Of a DNA stretch of 47,066 bases, positions 19,401-28,023 are shown piece after piece (the first letter of the stretch is position 1; every line of letters begins with the position of its first letter). A model generated the notes under the pieces. The model did not search any database. It was given only the letters and a program-made list of their open reading frames with translations, and had not been told where the DNA came from. Origin of the DNA: an uncultured Clostridia bacterium (lineage in GTDB: Bacteria; Bacillota; Clostridia; Christensenellales; Borkfalkiaceae); assembly GCA_947087265.1 (NCBI GenBank), contig CAMUBY010000008.1, forward strand, positions 1-47,066, in the 5' to 3' direction. A program made the translations under genes and the position numbers.

Positions 19401-22400
19401 GTATTCGGCGGGCGGCTCGAACATCGGTTCTATGGTCAACTTAAACATCAATCCCGCAGAATGGGGGTTGGCGAATAACCGTGAGTATAAAGTCGTTCTC
19501 CGTGGCGAACTCGACTATCAGCCTGAGGACGGGCGGGATACGACGCCGCAAAACGATACGTTTGAATGCAGATTTACGGTTGATACCGAATCGCCCGAAA
19601 TCATGGATTACCGTATCCGTTACGACGAATACAAAGAAAATAACGAAACAAAGTACCGTCTGTATATGGACGTTGACGTATACGACAACCATTACGCAAT
19701 GGCGTTGATGCCCTGTTATGCGAAACCGAATGAAAACGGTGTCAACGAACTCACGCTGCTGACGCATTACCCCATTCCCGTGTACTCTACGAAGGGCGGC
19801 GTTACTACGGTAAGTTTTGAAATTACAGATATGTACGAGGAGTATGTAAAAACGGGAAAATTGATTCTTGCCGTAGAAGACTACGCAATGAATTTGCGGC
19901 AGTATCGCGTAAACTACGTTTCCGCTACGGAATATCCCGAAAGCGTAAAACTGAAAACGGACGATAAACTCAAATACGACAAATCGAGCGGCGTTTATAA
20001 TCTTACGCTTAACACGCACGAAAATTATAAAGTGCTGATGAACGCTCTGCCGAATACGACAACGGGCGCTGCACTCAACTTCCAATTCAACGGCTCTGTG
20101 GTCGTTTGCGAATCGAACGAAATTTTCGCAAAATCGGCAGGCAACGCTACGGTAACCGTCCGCAACGGAGACCAGAAAGTACTCGCAACCATTCATGTAA
20201 CCGTAACCGCAAACCAGGCGGCGGCTCCTACCGTCGATAAGATTTCTCTCAGCCCCGTCATAGGCGGCGCAGGATATCTTGTTTCGCCGAACAGCGGCTC
20301 GGTGGAACTTAACCCCAATACGCAAACCAAATTTACGGCAAAGCCTGTTCCCTGGTATGCCGCATACACCCAAAACATTCAGTACGAATGGAGTATCCGT
20401 AATACCTCGGTTGCTACCGTAGACCAAAACGGCGTTGTGACCGCGCTCAGAACGGGTACCACTTATCTCACCGTGAAAGTAAAAGGGAACGACGCTCTCT
20501 CCACGGTCATTCAAATTGTTGTCGGCGAAGAACTCGATATTAAAAACAATATTCTTTACAATTACTACGGCGGCGCAACGTACGTCATTCCCGATGAAAA
20601 GAATATTTTGAGTATCGATGAAAAGGCGTTCCAATACAACACGACGATAGAAGATTTAACGCTTCCCGTTTCGCTTACTTCCATTCCCGAAAACGCATTC
20701 CTCGGCTGTACCAATTTGAAGAGAATCGTCATTCCTGCAAAGTGCACGGTCATTCATGCCAATGCGTTTAACGGCTGTAAATCGCTCGAAGAAATCGTAT
20801 TGCTTCCGGATGAAGATAAAATTACGGGCAAAGAAATGGCAGGTACTTTGACCGTCGGCAAAAGCGCGTTTGCAAATTGCACTTCGTTGAAAACGATTAC
20901 CAATCAACTTCGTCTGACTACGGTGCTCGATTCGGCGTTTGCAAACTGTACTTCGCTTCAATCAATCGATATCAGCGGACTCCGCATCGGCGGTGACCAC
21001 ATTTTTGAAGGCTGTCTTGCGCTTAACAGCGTGAAGATGAGCGACCTCACCCACGTCGGAAAATATATGTTCAGCGGCTGCGCGAATCTGCAAAGCGTTG
21101 AGTATTATGCAACCGAAGTACCCGACTATGCGTTTAACGGCTGTTCCCGCCTTTCGGACATCTCGTTTGTAAAGACGGTTTCTTACATCGGCAAATATGC
21201 GTTTAACGGCACGGCGTTTACTTCGTTCGCATTGCCCGGCGGAAACGTTACCGTAGGAGAATATGCGTTCGGCAATATTTCTCCCTTGGAGACCGTTGTG
21301 CTTGCGGAAGACACGGAACTCGTTTTCGAGGGCGCGGAACCGTTCAAAGGCGACGCTGCGTTTACGGCGTTCACGGTGCCGGTCAGCAACCCTTACCACA
21401 AGGCTGTTGACAGCGTACTCTATTCGCACGATATGAAAGTGTTGCAATGTATGCCTGCCAATAAGACGTCGTTTACCGCATACAAAATTCCCGACGAAAC
21501 GGAAGAAATCGGCGCGGGCGCGCTTGCAGGTTCTCAGTACACGGAAATTGATTTTAACAATGTAAAGAAAATCGGCGCGTATGCGTTTGCCGGCAGTATG
21601 CTCGGCTCGGGGTTGAACAAGGAATACAGAGTCGACCTTTCGGGCGTCGAAGTGATTGCGGAAGGTGCGTTCTATAACTGCAAAGAATTGTACGCAACGG
21701 CTTCTAAACCGTTGATTGTTACAACGAACGGCAGCGCAAGCGCACTTCGCGAAATCGGTGCGTATGCGTTTGCGGAATGCAGCAATTTAAGACAGTATCT
21801 GGATATTCCCAACGTGACTGTTATCGGCGCACACGCATTTGAAAATTCAAGTTTGCTGGGCGTTCGCAACGCAGATAAGGTAACAGAAATCGGCGAATAC
21901 GCATTCAGCGGCGCCGCAGTCAACACCACAACAGAACAGCTTTCCTTCCCTGCACTGAAAACGCTCGGAAGTTATGCGTTCTCGAAAATCAACGGCAGGG
22001 GTTCCCTTACCGAAATCGTGCTCGGTCCCGTCGAAAAAATGGGCGAGGCGGTATTTGCAAACAGTACGGCATTTTTGAAATCGGTTACGTTCCTGAACGG
22101 CGCTACCGTCGTCGGTGAAACGATGTTTGTTTCGCTTGACGTGCACGGAAATATCGAGTTATACGACGTGGAAGGCAAGCCGATACTCAATACCGTTCTG
22201 ACGAAAGTAGTGATTCCGAATTCCGTAAAGAAAATCGGCGCATACGCGTTCTTCGGTGCGAAGAATTTGAAATCGGACGATATCGACCTTTCGGGTACCA
22301 CGGATATCGGATTGTATGCATTCTATTACTGCGAATCGCTCACTTCGCTTGACCTCACGAATCTTAAAACAATCGAACCGTTTGCGTTCAGCCATACGGG

Positions 22401-23970
22401 GCTTACTTCCGCAAATCTTGCTAACGCGACGATAATCGGCGATTCTGCTTTCGAGGGAACGCCGCTCACCGAATTAAAATTGCCCAAAGCGGAACGGATT
22501 TATTCTTTCGCATTTTCGCAAACGGAACTGACGTCCGTGCAGATTCCTGCAACCATGAATTCGCTGACGTTTGTAGACGATTGGGAAATTACCACGTTAA
22601 TGGGTGAAACCGAACGCAGAACGGGAAGAATGGTTTACCGCTTCGGCAGAGGCGCATTTGCTTCGGCGGGCGCGCTCGAAAACTTCACCGTAGAAGGGGA
22701 TAATCAAACTTACTTTGTAAAAGACGGCGTACTCTACGGTAAAATCGACGAAGAAAAATATGTTCTTTTGCAATATCCCGCAAACAAAGCAGGCGAAACG
22801 TACGAAGTCCTTATGGGCACCGTTCGTATTGCCGACGGCGCTTTCTACGGAACCAAGAACCTGAAATCTGTTGTATTCCCTTATACCTTAAAATCGGTCG
22901 GCAGTTTTGCGTTCCGTACGAGTTCCGTGAAAGATTACTATTTCAACAGCGTAGACGCGCCCGTTCTGGAAGCGCTCTACGACGAAGGCGTCGTAAACAT
23001 TTATACTACGGATAGTGCGGGAAATATGGTGAACAACGCCTATGCAGACGGTTTGTTCTATTCCAACTTCAATTATTATGCGGCGCAGTCAATCTATGTC
23101 GGCACCGATTACGGTCTGACGCTTCACCGCCCTGCAAACGGTGCAGGTTACGGCAACCGTATCTGGACGGCTTTCTTCAAGACGGTCGACCTTACGGAAA
23201 ACGCGCCCAACGATACGACGCGCCAACTCCGTGCCGAACTTCAGGCGCTTCCCGCGGCGGAAGAACTCCGCGCGCAGTTGAGCGGCGATAAAGATAAGTT
23301 GAAAGAGTACAGCGAAGGAACTATTCAGCCGCTGCGTAAGCGTTATAACGCAATCGGCTTGGCAGACCAGTATTCCGTCATCGCAAAAGAGTATGAAAAC
23401 TTCCTGGCAATCGAAGCGATGCTGCGCGAGGAACGCAACAAACTCGGCGAAAATATCGTTATCGAAGAAGTCGTGATTGCTACCCGTCCGAATACGAGTT
23501 ACTATATCGGAGAAACGTTCGATACGACGGGTATGGTCGTTAAGGCGATTTATACCGATACTTCGGAAGTCGTCATCGGCGAAGACGAATACACTGTAAG
23601 CAACCTGAATCCGCTTACCGCCGCAGATACTCAGATTATAATCACTTACGGCGATTTTGAATGCAAACTGAACATTCTTGTTACCGAAAAGCCCATCGAA
23701 CCCGACCCCGACGATAATCCCGACCCTGACGACGGCGAAGAAGACCCTCCTGCCGACGACGGCGATAAGAGCAACCTCGGTTTGATTATCGGGCTCAGTG
23801 TTGCAGGCGCGGTAGTTGTAGCGGGCGCGGCGATTGCGGCGGTGCTGATTGTGCGGAAACGCAAAAACGGCGCAAAGACGGAGCAAGAGGACGAAAAAAA
23901 CGGGTCGGCAGAGCAAACCGACGCTGAATCGCAGGAAACAAAGCAAGACGGAAGCGATACCGACGAATAA
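16420..23970 (+). CDS. Giant cell-surface subtilisin (S8) with PA, Ig-like and BspA-type LRR domains
   Basis: A 2516-residue secreted, membrane-anchored protein. A signal peptide (about 1-35) precedes a propeptide (about 60-165) and an S8 catalytic domain with D216 (AVLDTG), H288 (NHGTHVAG), oxyanion N404 (AASND) and S650 (SGTSMAAP), so the triad is complete. A protease-associated domain sits inside it (about 505-600). Beta-sandwich regions follow, then a Big_2-like Ig domain (about 1270-1362) and about 800 residues of LRR_5/BspA-type repeats (about 1380-2185, recurring IGxYAF and LTSxxLP patterns). A helical segment (about 2265-2350), a Big_3-like domain (about 2350-2425), an Asp/Pro linker, and a transmembrane helix (about 2452-2478) with an RKRK stop and acidic tail complete it. 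There is no LPXTG. The catalytic part resembles lactocepin/C5a-peptidase proteases; the repeats probably bind host or substrate. Confidence 0.93.
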   Translation: MKEQTRKNFIRGCSVLMVGMLFAGVAVFGQGSGSAMTSIAAGAASAGLEDVTGQYDMSGLHSQYFNQNNISLNASVKNEKRWFIVDLGGESLIDAYNAKQTTQTFAEYLNSAEAVSKKAELESKHRNFLMRLNASGIEYTYKYSYTELTDGIAIRLKNKDAAEVKEISGVKEIYVSESYDVPQVAVSNNANVYATGIYDTSEVDYTGEGMVVAVLDTGLDYTHKAFETMPEGQLGLDKGEVDGVFSKLEAVKMNKSLKLSDVYYNDKIPFAYDYADNDDDVYPSYSNHGTHVAGIVAGRDESQHVNADDPDETFVGVAPDAQLVICKVFSDDLDSKSLGSANAVDILAAISDCVSLGVDVINMSLGTSAGFSDEGAAQSGDYITSEVYSKVEEAGISLVVAASNDFSSGFGGANGTNLTTNPDSGTVGSPSTYPYALSVASINGQPAQYLVANEKAGVSHEEQDVAFFTESSNANGEAYKFLDMLYASQGITDKTQTLTMDYIIIGGVGRTANFTQAIRNAMKLKPTIALIKRGEINFSEKVRNAKAAGAAACIIYNNLSGNIRMTLGEESNPIPTVSIGMDAGKLLEKGAKNGKGKVTFSYAYEAGPFMSDFSSWGPTPDLKLKPEITAHGGEITSSVPGGYATLSGTSMAAPNMSGAIALLRQHVNQETGLTGVALNNRVYQLLMSTATMARNEQNNPYSPRKQGAGLAGITDAVNTEGYLTVEGCDKPKLELGDDPKKTGVYEMEFTVHNISDKSMTYTPNVYVMTESLSSDDKTVAEKAYMFENCGITVNGTEIKDKPALTVSAGGELKVKVVVTLDDTAKEYLNSKYFKNGMYVEGFVRLVPQNGNGVELGIPYLAFYGDWMQAPLFDYDMYEVAASEADRSVEEEDKLKPSAAATRPMGLYDDGKYVLALGSYLYDMEANYAEILPTRDHAAISCYDGDPVAGRKTVYEFYVIYAGLLRGAKKMHVEITDVLTGEVIYQKTETNARKSYSAGGSNIGSMVNLNINPAEWGLANNREYKVVLRGELDYQPEDGRDTTPQNDTFECRFTVDTESPEIMDYRIRYDEYKENNETKYRLYMDVDVYDNHYAMALMPCYAKPNENGVNELTLLTHYPIPVYSTKGGVTTVSFEITDMYEEYVKTGKLILAVEDYAMNLRQYRVNYVSATEYPESVKLKTDDKLKYDKSSGVYNLTLNTHENYKVLMNALPNTTTGAALNFQFNGSVVVCESNEIFAKSAGNATVTVRNGDQKVLATIHVTVTANQAAAPTVDKISLSPVIGGAGYLVSPNSGSVELNPNTQTKFTAKPVPWYAAYTQNIQYEWSIRNTSVATVDQNGVVTALRTGTTYLTVKVKGNDALSTVIQIVVGEELDIKNNILYNYYGGATYVIPDEKNILSIDEKAFQYNTTIEDLTLPVSLTSIPENAFLGCTNLKRIVIPAKCTVIHANAFNGCKSLEEIVLLPDEDKITGKEMAGTLTVGKSAFANCTSLKTITNQLRLTTVLDSAFANCTSLQSIDISGLRIGGDHIFEGCLALNSVKMSDLTHVGKYMFSGCANLQSVEYYATEVPDYAFNGCSRLSDISFVKTVSYIGKYAFNGTAFTSFALPGGNVTVGEYAFGNISPLETVVLAEDTELVFEGAEPFKGDAAFTAFTVPVSNPYHKAVDSVLYSHDMKVLQCMPANKTSFTAYKIPDETEEIGAGALAGSQYTEIDFNNVKKIGAYAFAGSMLGSGLNKEYRVDLSGVEVIAEGAFYNCKELYATASKPLIVTTNGSASALREIGAYAFAECSNLRQYLDIPNVTVIGAHAFENSSLLGVRNADKVTEIGEYAFSGAAVNTTTEQLSFPALKTLGSYAFSKINGRGSLTEIVLGPVEKMGEAVFANSTAFLKSVTFLNGATVVGETMFVSLDVHGNIELYDVEGKPILNTVLTKVVIPNSVKKIGAYAFFGAKNLKSDDIDLSGTTDIGLYAFYYCESLTSLDLTNLKTIEPFAFSHTGLTSANLANATIIGDSAFEGTPLTELKLPKAERIYSFAFSQTELTSVQIPATMNSLTFVDDWEITTLMGETERRTGRMVYRFGRGAFASAGALENFTVEGDNQTYFVKDGVLYGKIDEEKYVLLQYPANKAGETYEVLMGTVRIADGAFYGTKNLKSVVFPYTLKSVGSFAFRTSSVKDYYFNSVDAPVLEALYDEGVVNIYTTDSAGNMVNNAYADGLFYSNFNYYAAQSIYVGTDYGLTLHRPANGAGYGNRIWTAFFKTVDLTENAPNDTTRQLRAELQALPAAEELRAQLSGDKDKLKEYSEGTIQPLRKRYNAIGLADQYSVIAKEYENFLAIEAMLREERNKLGENIVIEEVVIATRPNTSYYIGETFDTTGMVVKAIYTDTSEVVIGEDEYTVSNLNPLTAADTQIIITYGDFECKLNILVTEKPIEPDPDDNPDPDDGEEDPPADDGDKSNLGLIIGLSVAGAVVVAGAAIAAVLIVRKRKNGAKTEQEDEKNGSAEQTDAESQETKQDGSDTDE

Positions 23971-23982
23971 CGGTGAAATCAT

Positions 23983-24011
23983 TTGACAAAAATCCCTGAA
24001 AAATTTATAAT
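23983..24011 (+). promoter_or_regulatory. Perfect consensus sigma-A promoter for the opp operon
   Basis: TTGACA (23983-23988), 17-bp spacer, TATAAT (24006-24011): every base of both hexamers fits the consensus. Transcription should start near 24018, leaving about 28 bases before the GTG at 24046. Confidence 0.88.
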
Positions 24012-24045
24012 AGGGAAGAGTAACGAATTTGAGCGAGGCACGAAT

Positions 24046-25161
24046 GTGAAACACAAATTCTTAAAAATTGCATTGGCGGGTTTGGCGGCGGTAACTTTCG
24101 GACTGGCGCTTACGGGCTGTTCCGGCAGCAACGCGCACAAGTACGATTATCTTGTTACGTTCGACTATAACGTCCAAGGGATTGCTTCGCTTAACGAGTC
24201 GGTAAAATACCTCGGTGTCAATGAGAATTCGCTGATTGTCATGCAGCCGGGCAGTTCCAATTTTACGGCAATTACGGTTCCCGGTTATTTCAACGAAGGG
24301 TGGTATCTGCCGCAGACGGATAGCAACAACCAACCGTTGAAAGATGAAAACGGGCGCGTGCTTCTCGATTTGAACAAACCTTGGGACTTTGCTACCGACC
24401 GCGTAACTTCGGATATCACGCTTTACGCCAACCTCTTGAAACGCACAACGCTCACTATTTCGGGCGGCGACGAGGATTTGGTGTTTGAAGATACGCCCGG
24501 CGCGGTAAAAGATTACAGCGACAGTAAACCCACAAAAAACGGTTACACGTTTGTCGGTCTCTATTACGATACCGAGTTTGAACAGCCGTTCAGTTGGCCG
24601 TATACGTTCCAAACGGAAGGGGAAACGGTATATGCGAAATTCCTTGAAGGGAATTGGGCGGTTGTATCCGACGCAAGTTCGTTTATGTCGGCAGTGGTTT
24701 CCAACCAGAATATCTATTTACAAACCGATATCGATTTCACGGATACGAAATGGACGCACAACCGTACTTACAACAATGAGATTATGGGTAACAACCGTAA
24801 GATTACGGGCATTTCCTGTAATTGGGAAGGTACGGGCGCGTCACAGTTCGGTTTGTTCGGTCTGATTAACGAAAAGGCTTATATCCACGATATTACGTTT
24901 GAACAAGTTAAAATCGATTTCACTGCAATCCGAAATCCCAGCAGTGCGGACGGATACCTTATCAATGCGTTCGCCTGGGAAATTAAGGAGGGCGCGAGAA
25001 TCGAAAACGTAACTGTAACGGGAACGGTAACCGCGAAACGGGGTGCGCAGGCAACGATGTCTGAAATCAAACTCAATGCGATTTGCCCCGAAAACAAACT
25101 CGGCGCTAACACCGTGAAAAACGATTGTGATTTCAGCGGAATACAGTTGATGGAAGAATAA
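24046..25161 (+). CDS. Lipoprotein with InlB B-repeat-like domain, first gene of the opp operon
   Basis: A 371-residue exported protein. Lipidation Cys is at 25 (LTGC-S). After a beta-rich first domain, residues about 133-200 (PTKNGYTFVGLYYDTEFEQP...VYAKF) match the beta-grasp InlB B repeat. The last part (about 200-355, with NRKITGI, FGLFGLI and IENVTVTGTV) looks like a few turns of a GLUG-type beta-helix. The start is GTG at 24046; the in-frame TTG at 23983 is the -35 box of the promoter and cannot be the start. It stands 30 bp before oppA with no promoter between, so it belongs to the transporter operon. It could be an extra substrate-capture protein or an adhesin; the role is unknown. Confidence 0.8.
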   Translation: MKHKFLKIALAGLAAVTFGLALTGCSGSNAHKYDYLVTFDYNVQGIASLNESVKYLGVNENSLIVMQPGSSNFTAITVPGYFNEGWYLPQTDSNNQPLKDENGRVLLDLNKPWDFATDRVTSDITLYANLLKRTTLTISGGDEDLVFEDTPGAVKDYSDSKPTKNGYTFVGLYYDTEFEQPFSWPYTFQTEGETVYAKFLEGNWAVVSDASSFMSAVVSNQNIYLQTDIDFTDTKWTHNRTYNNEIMGNNRKITGISCNWEGTGASQFGLFGLINEKAYIHDITFEQVKIDFTAIRNPSSADGYLINAFAWEIKEGARIENVTVTGTVTAKRGAQATMSEIKLNAICPENKLGANTVKNDCDFSGIQLMEE

Positions 25162-25191
25162 TTAACCAAAACAGAAAGGAGAGTATCAAAG

Positions 25192-27960
25192 ATGAAAAAG
25201 AAGAACCTGTTTAGAATTATGCTCTGTTCGGGACTTGCGGCAATGATGGCGTTTACAGCCGTAGCGTGCGGCGGGAATCCCGACGACGATGACGATGAAG
25301 ATATCGACCCCAACGCAATTACGGAAAAGCGTCAGTTAACTTTGAGCACCACCGACCCCGACGGCGTTTTCAATCCGTTCTTTTCTTCCTCGTTGGTAGA
25401 TTCCAACATGGTGTCTATGACGCAGATTTCTATGCTCAATTCCGATAAAAACGGTAACCTCGTCTACGGCGATAACGAGCCTACCGTTGCACAGGATTAT
25501 TCTATCCGCACGGCAAAAGAGAACGGTCAGGATTATACCACCTACCAGTTTGTAATCAAGAAAGACATTAAATTCTCGGACGGCTCGCCGCTCACCATTA
25601 AAGACGTTTTGTTCAACCTCTACGTCTATCTCGACCCTGCCTATACGGGTTCTTCCACCATCTATTCTACTGACATCGTCGGATTGGACGCTTACCGTAC
25701 GCAGAACCCGAACGCGAATGCGGATTCCATTGAGAGCTTCAACAATGCCCGCCGCGGCGAGGCGCAATCGCGCATAACCGACCTCAAAAACTACGTCTAT
25801 TACAACAGCGATTTTACTGACCCCGCAGATAAGAACGGTAAATATGATATCGGTTATCTGTCCGAAGCGGAACTTGAACGCGCCGCTAAAGACTTCCTGA
25901 CGGTTACAACGGAGTTCAGAAAAGAATTGGAATCCGACTGGAATAACGTTTCGTCAAGCTTTGAATCTTACGCGAAAAACAACGGCTTTACGGCAATCTG
26001 GCAGCCCTTCCTTGTGAGTGCAGGCAACGAAGATTTGTATCTGCACGAAAAGAATCAGGGCGGCGAAGACCTTCCTACCTTTGTCAAAGACAAAGACGGT
26101 AACCGCCAGTTCGACCCGAACAGCGAAAATACGAAAACTTGCGTTGCGCTGATGAACCTTTACCTGGAAGAGAAAGGGGTGGAAGAAGGCGACGATAATT
26201 ACGCCGAAACCGTGAAAAACTGGGCAATCGATTACGTGTTCCAGAATAATATCGGCGTAACCGATGACGGAAAAACCGATATTACGCAGACAAGCGGCGA
26301 TAATTTCGCTTTTATCTTGAACTATTGGGAAACGGGCAATACCATTCTTACGAATTTTACGGCAGAAGCAACCACCGAATACTTCAACAAACTCGGTAAA
26401 AACCTTCCTGTGCCCAACATTTCGGGCATTACGGCGAGCGACGGCCGTTCCTTTGTCCCCAGCAGTGAAAGCAGCGCGTCAAACGCGAAATATTCCAAAG
26501 ACTACGATTTATTGCAGATTAAAATCAAGGGCGTAGACCCTAAAGCGATTTTCAACTTCTCGTTCATTGTTGCGCCCATGCACTATTACGCGCAGGGAAA
26601 TTATAAGAGTTCGAGAACGGGCGAAACGCTCGATTACAGCAAATCGTTCGATATCAGCAAAAACAATTTCGGCGTGGCTTACGGCGAAACCGACTTCATG
26701 AACGATATTCTGAAAAAGAACGTCGGCGTGCCTTTGGGTGCAGGCGCTTATATGGCTTCCAACAGAAACGGCGGCGACGGAAGCGACGTTTCCGCGAACG
26801 GCAATAACGGGTTCTGGAACAGAAGCACGAACACTGTTTACTTCAAGCGTAACCCTTATTTCAAAACGGTGGGCGAGAACTTAAAGAACGCAAAAATCAA
26901 GTACGTACAATATAAAGTTATCAGTTCGGATATGCTCGTTGAATCGCTGAGAAGCGGCGAAATCGACTTCGGCGAACCGAGCGCTACGCAGGATAATATT
27001 GGTGCGCTTGACAGCGCAGGCGTTGCTCACGTAGAAGTGCAGACGAACGGTTACGGTTATGTGGGTATCAACTCGCGTTTCGTGCCTAACATTAAGGTAC
27101 GCCGTGCCATTATTAAGGCAATGAACATACAGCAACCCGTCGACGAATATTACCGCGGCGGACTTGCAGAAACCATTTACCGCCCCATGTCGAAAGCAAG
27201 CTGGGCATATCCGTTGGACGCAACCACTTATGTTTCTAAGGACGACCAGACTTCCTATGCTTACGACGATACGGGCAAAGAAATTCAGGCGTTGCTTGAC
27301 AGAACGCTTACGGAAGACGGCTATCAAATCGGTTCGGACGGAATTTATGTTTCCGCGGACGGCAGCGACAGACTTGATTACGAGTTCACGATTGCGGGCG
27401 GCAGCACCGACCACCCTTCCTATAAGATGTTCCTTGACGCCGCACAGCTGCTTAATACGAAAGTAAAGGGTATCCGCGTAAACGTCGTGACTTCGCAGCA
27501 GGCGCTCAGTGATTTGACGATGGGCAAACTGAAAGTTTGGGCGGCTGCCTGGACGTCTACCATCGACCCCGATATGTATCAGACCTACCACAAAGATTCG
27601 CTCGCTTCAAGCCCGCTCAACTGGGGTTACGATTATATTAAGGGTAACACCGAGAAGTATGCTTACGAGTGGAGTTTGGTACAGCAAATCAGTGAAAAAA
27701 TTGACTTGGGGCGCACGACGAACAACCGCGACTCCCGTAAGCAGACCTACGCACAGACGCTCGATTTGGTAATGGAACTTGCGGTAGAGTTGCCCGTTTA
27801 CCAGAGAAAGGATATGTTCGCCTATAACGCGAAAGTCCTCGACGTAAACACCATGCAGCACAACGAACCCGACGTTGCCGAAGGTCAGGAAACGCTTACT
27901 CCCTTCAACGGACCGCTTTCGCGTATCTGGGAAGTGAACTACGTGGCAGGATTAAAGTAA
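25192..27960 (+). CDS. Oligopeptide ABC transporter substrate-binding lipoprotein (OppA-like), enlarged
   Basis: A 922-residue SBP family 5 lipoprotein, far longer than the usual 520-600. The lipidation Cys is at 26 (VAC-GGN), followed by a run of Asp. The family signatures are recognisable: FNPFFSS near 60, IKKDIKFSDGSPLTIKDVLFN near 120, the C-terminal lobe with NAKIKYVQYKVISS, ESLRSGEIDFG, VGINSRF, KVRRAIIKAMN and QALSDLTMGKLKVWAAAWTSTIDPD. The extra length lies between about 165 and 560, where helical and acidic stretches with no family match interrupt the fold. AAAGGAGAG precedes the ATG. The permeases and two ATPases follow directly. Peptides are the likely cargo by family; specificity cannot be read. 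Confidence 0.92.
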   Translation: MKKKNLFRIMLCSGLAAMMAFTAVACGGNPDDDDDEDIDPNAITEKRQLTLSTTDPDGVFNPFFSSSLVDSNMVSMTQISMLNSDKNGNLVYGDNEPTVAQDYSIRTAKENGQDYTTYQFVIKKDIKFSDGSPLTIKDVLFNLYVYLDPAYTGSSTIYSTDIVGLDAYRTQNPNANADSIESFNNARRGEAQSRITDLKNYVYYNSDFTDPADKNGKYDIGYLSEAELERAAKDFLTVTTEFRKELESDWNNVSSSFESYAKNNGFTAIWQPFLVSAGNEDLYLHEKNQGGEDLPTFVKDKDGNRQFDPNSENTKTCVALMNLYLEEKGVEEGDDNYAETVKNWAIDYVFQNNIGVTDDGKTDITQTSGDNFAFILNYWETGNTILTNFTAEATTEYFNKLGKNLPVPNISGITASDGRSFVPSSESSASNAKYSKDYDLLQIKIKGVDPKAIFNFSFIVAPMHYYAQGNYKSSRTGETLDYSKSFDISKNNFGVAYGETDFMNDILKKNVGVPLGAGAYMASNRNGGDGSDVSANGNNGFWNRSTNTVYFKRNPYFKTVGENLKNAKIKYVQYKVISSDMLVESLRSGEIDFGEPSATQDNIGALDSAGVAHVEVQTNGYGYVGINSRFVPNIKVRRAIIKAMNIQQPVDEYYRGGLAETIYRPMSKASWAYPLDATTYVSKDDQTSYAYDDTGKEIQALLDRTLTEDGYQIGSDGIYVSADGSDRLDYEFTIAGGSTDHPSYKMFLDAAQLLNTKVKGIRVNVVTSQQALSDLTMGKLKVWAAAWTSTIDPDMYQTYHKDSLASSPLNWGYDYIKGNTEKYAYEWSLVQQISEKIDLGRTTNNRDSRKQTYAQTLDLVMELAVELPVYQRKDMFAYNAKVLDVNTMQHNEPDVAEGQETLTPFNGPLSRIWEVNYVAGLK

Positions 27961-28023
27961 CAAACAAAGATAGAAAACGGAAAGGCGGGCTTGCTCGTCT
28001 TTTCCGCGTAAAGGCGGTACTTT

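Noticed and set aside
19441..20634. Long minus-strand open frame (397 codons) opposite the subtilisin gene
   Set aside because: It is wholly inside the clear protease gene and has no recognisable protein features or ribosome site.
23983..24045. TTG start for the InlB-type lipoprotein
   Set aside because: It is the -35 of a perfect promoter; GTG 24046 begins a normal lipoprotein signal peptide.
23089..24054. Minus-strand open frame at the 3' end of the protease gene
   Set aside because: It would cover the strong promoter at 23983 and has composition of an antisense shadow.
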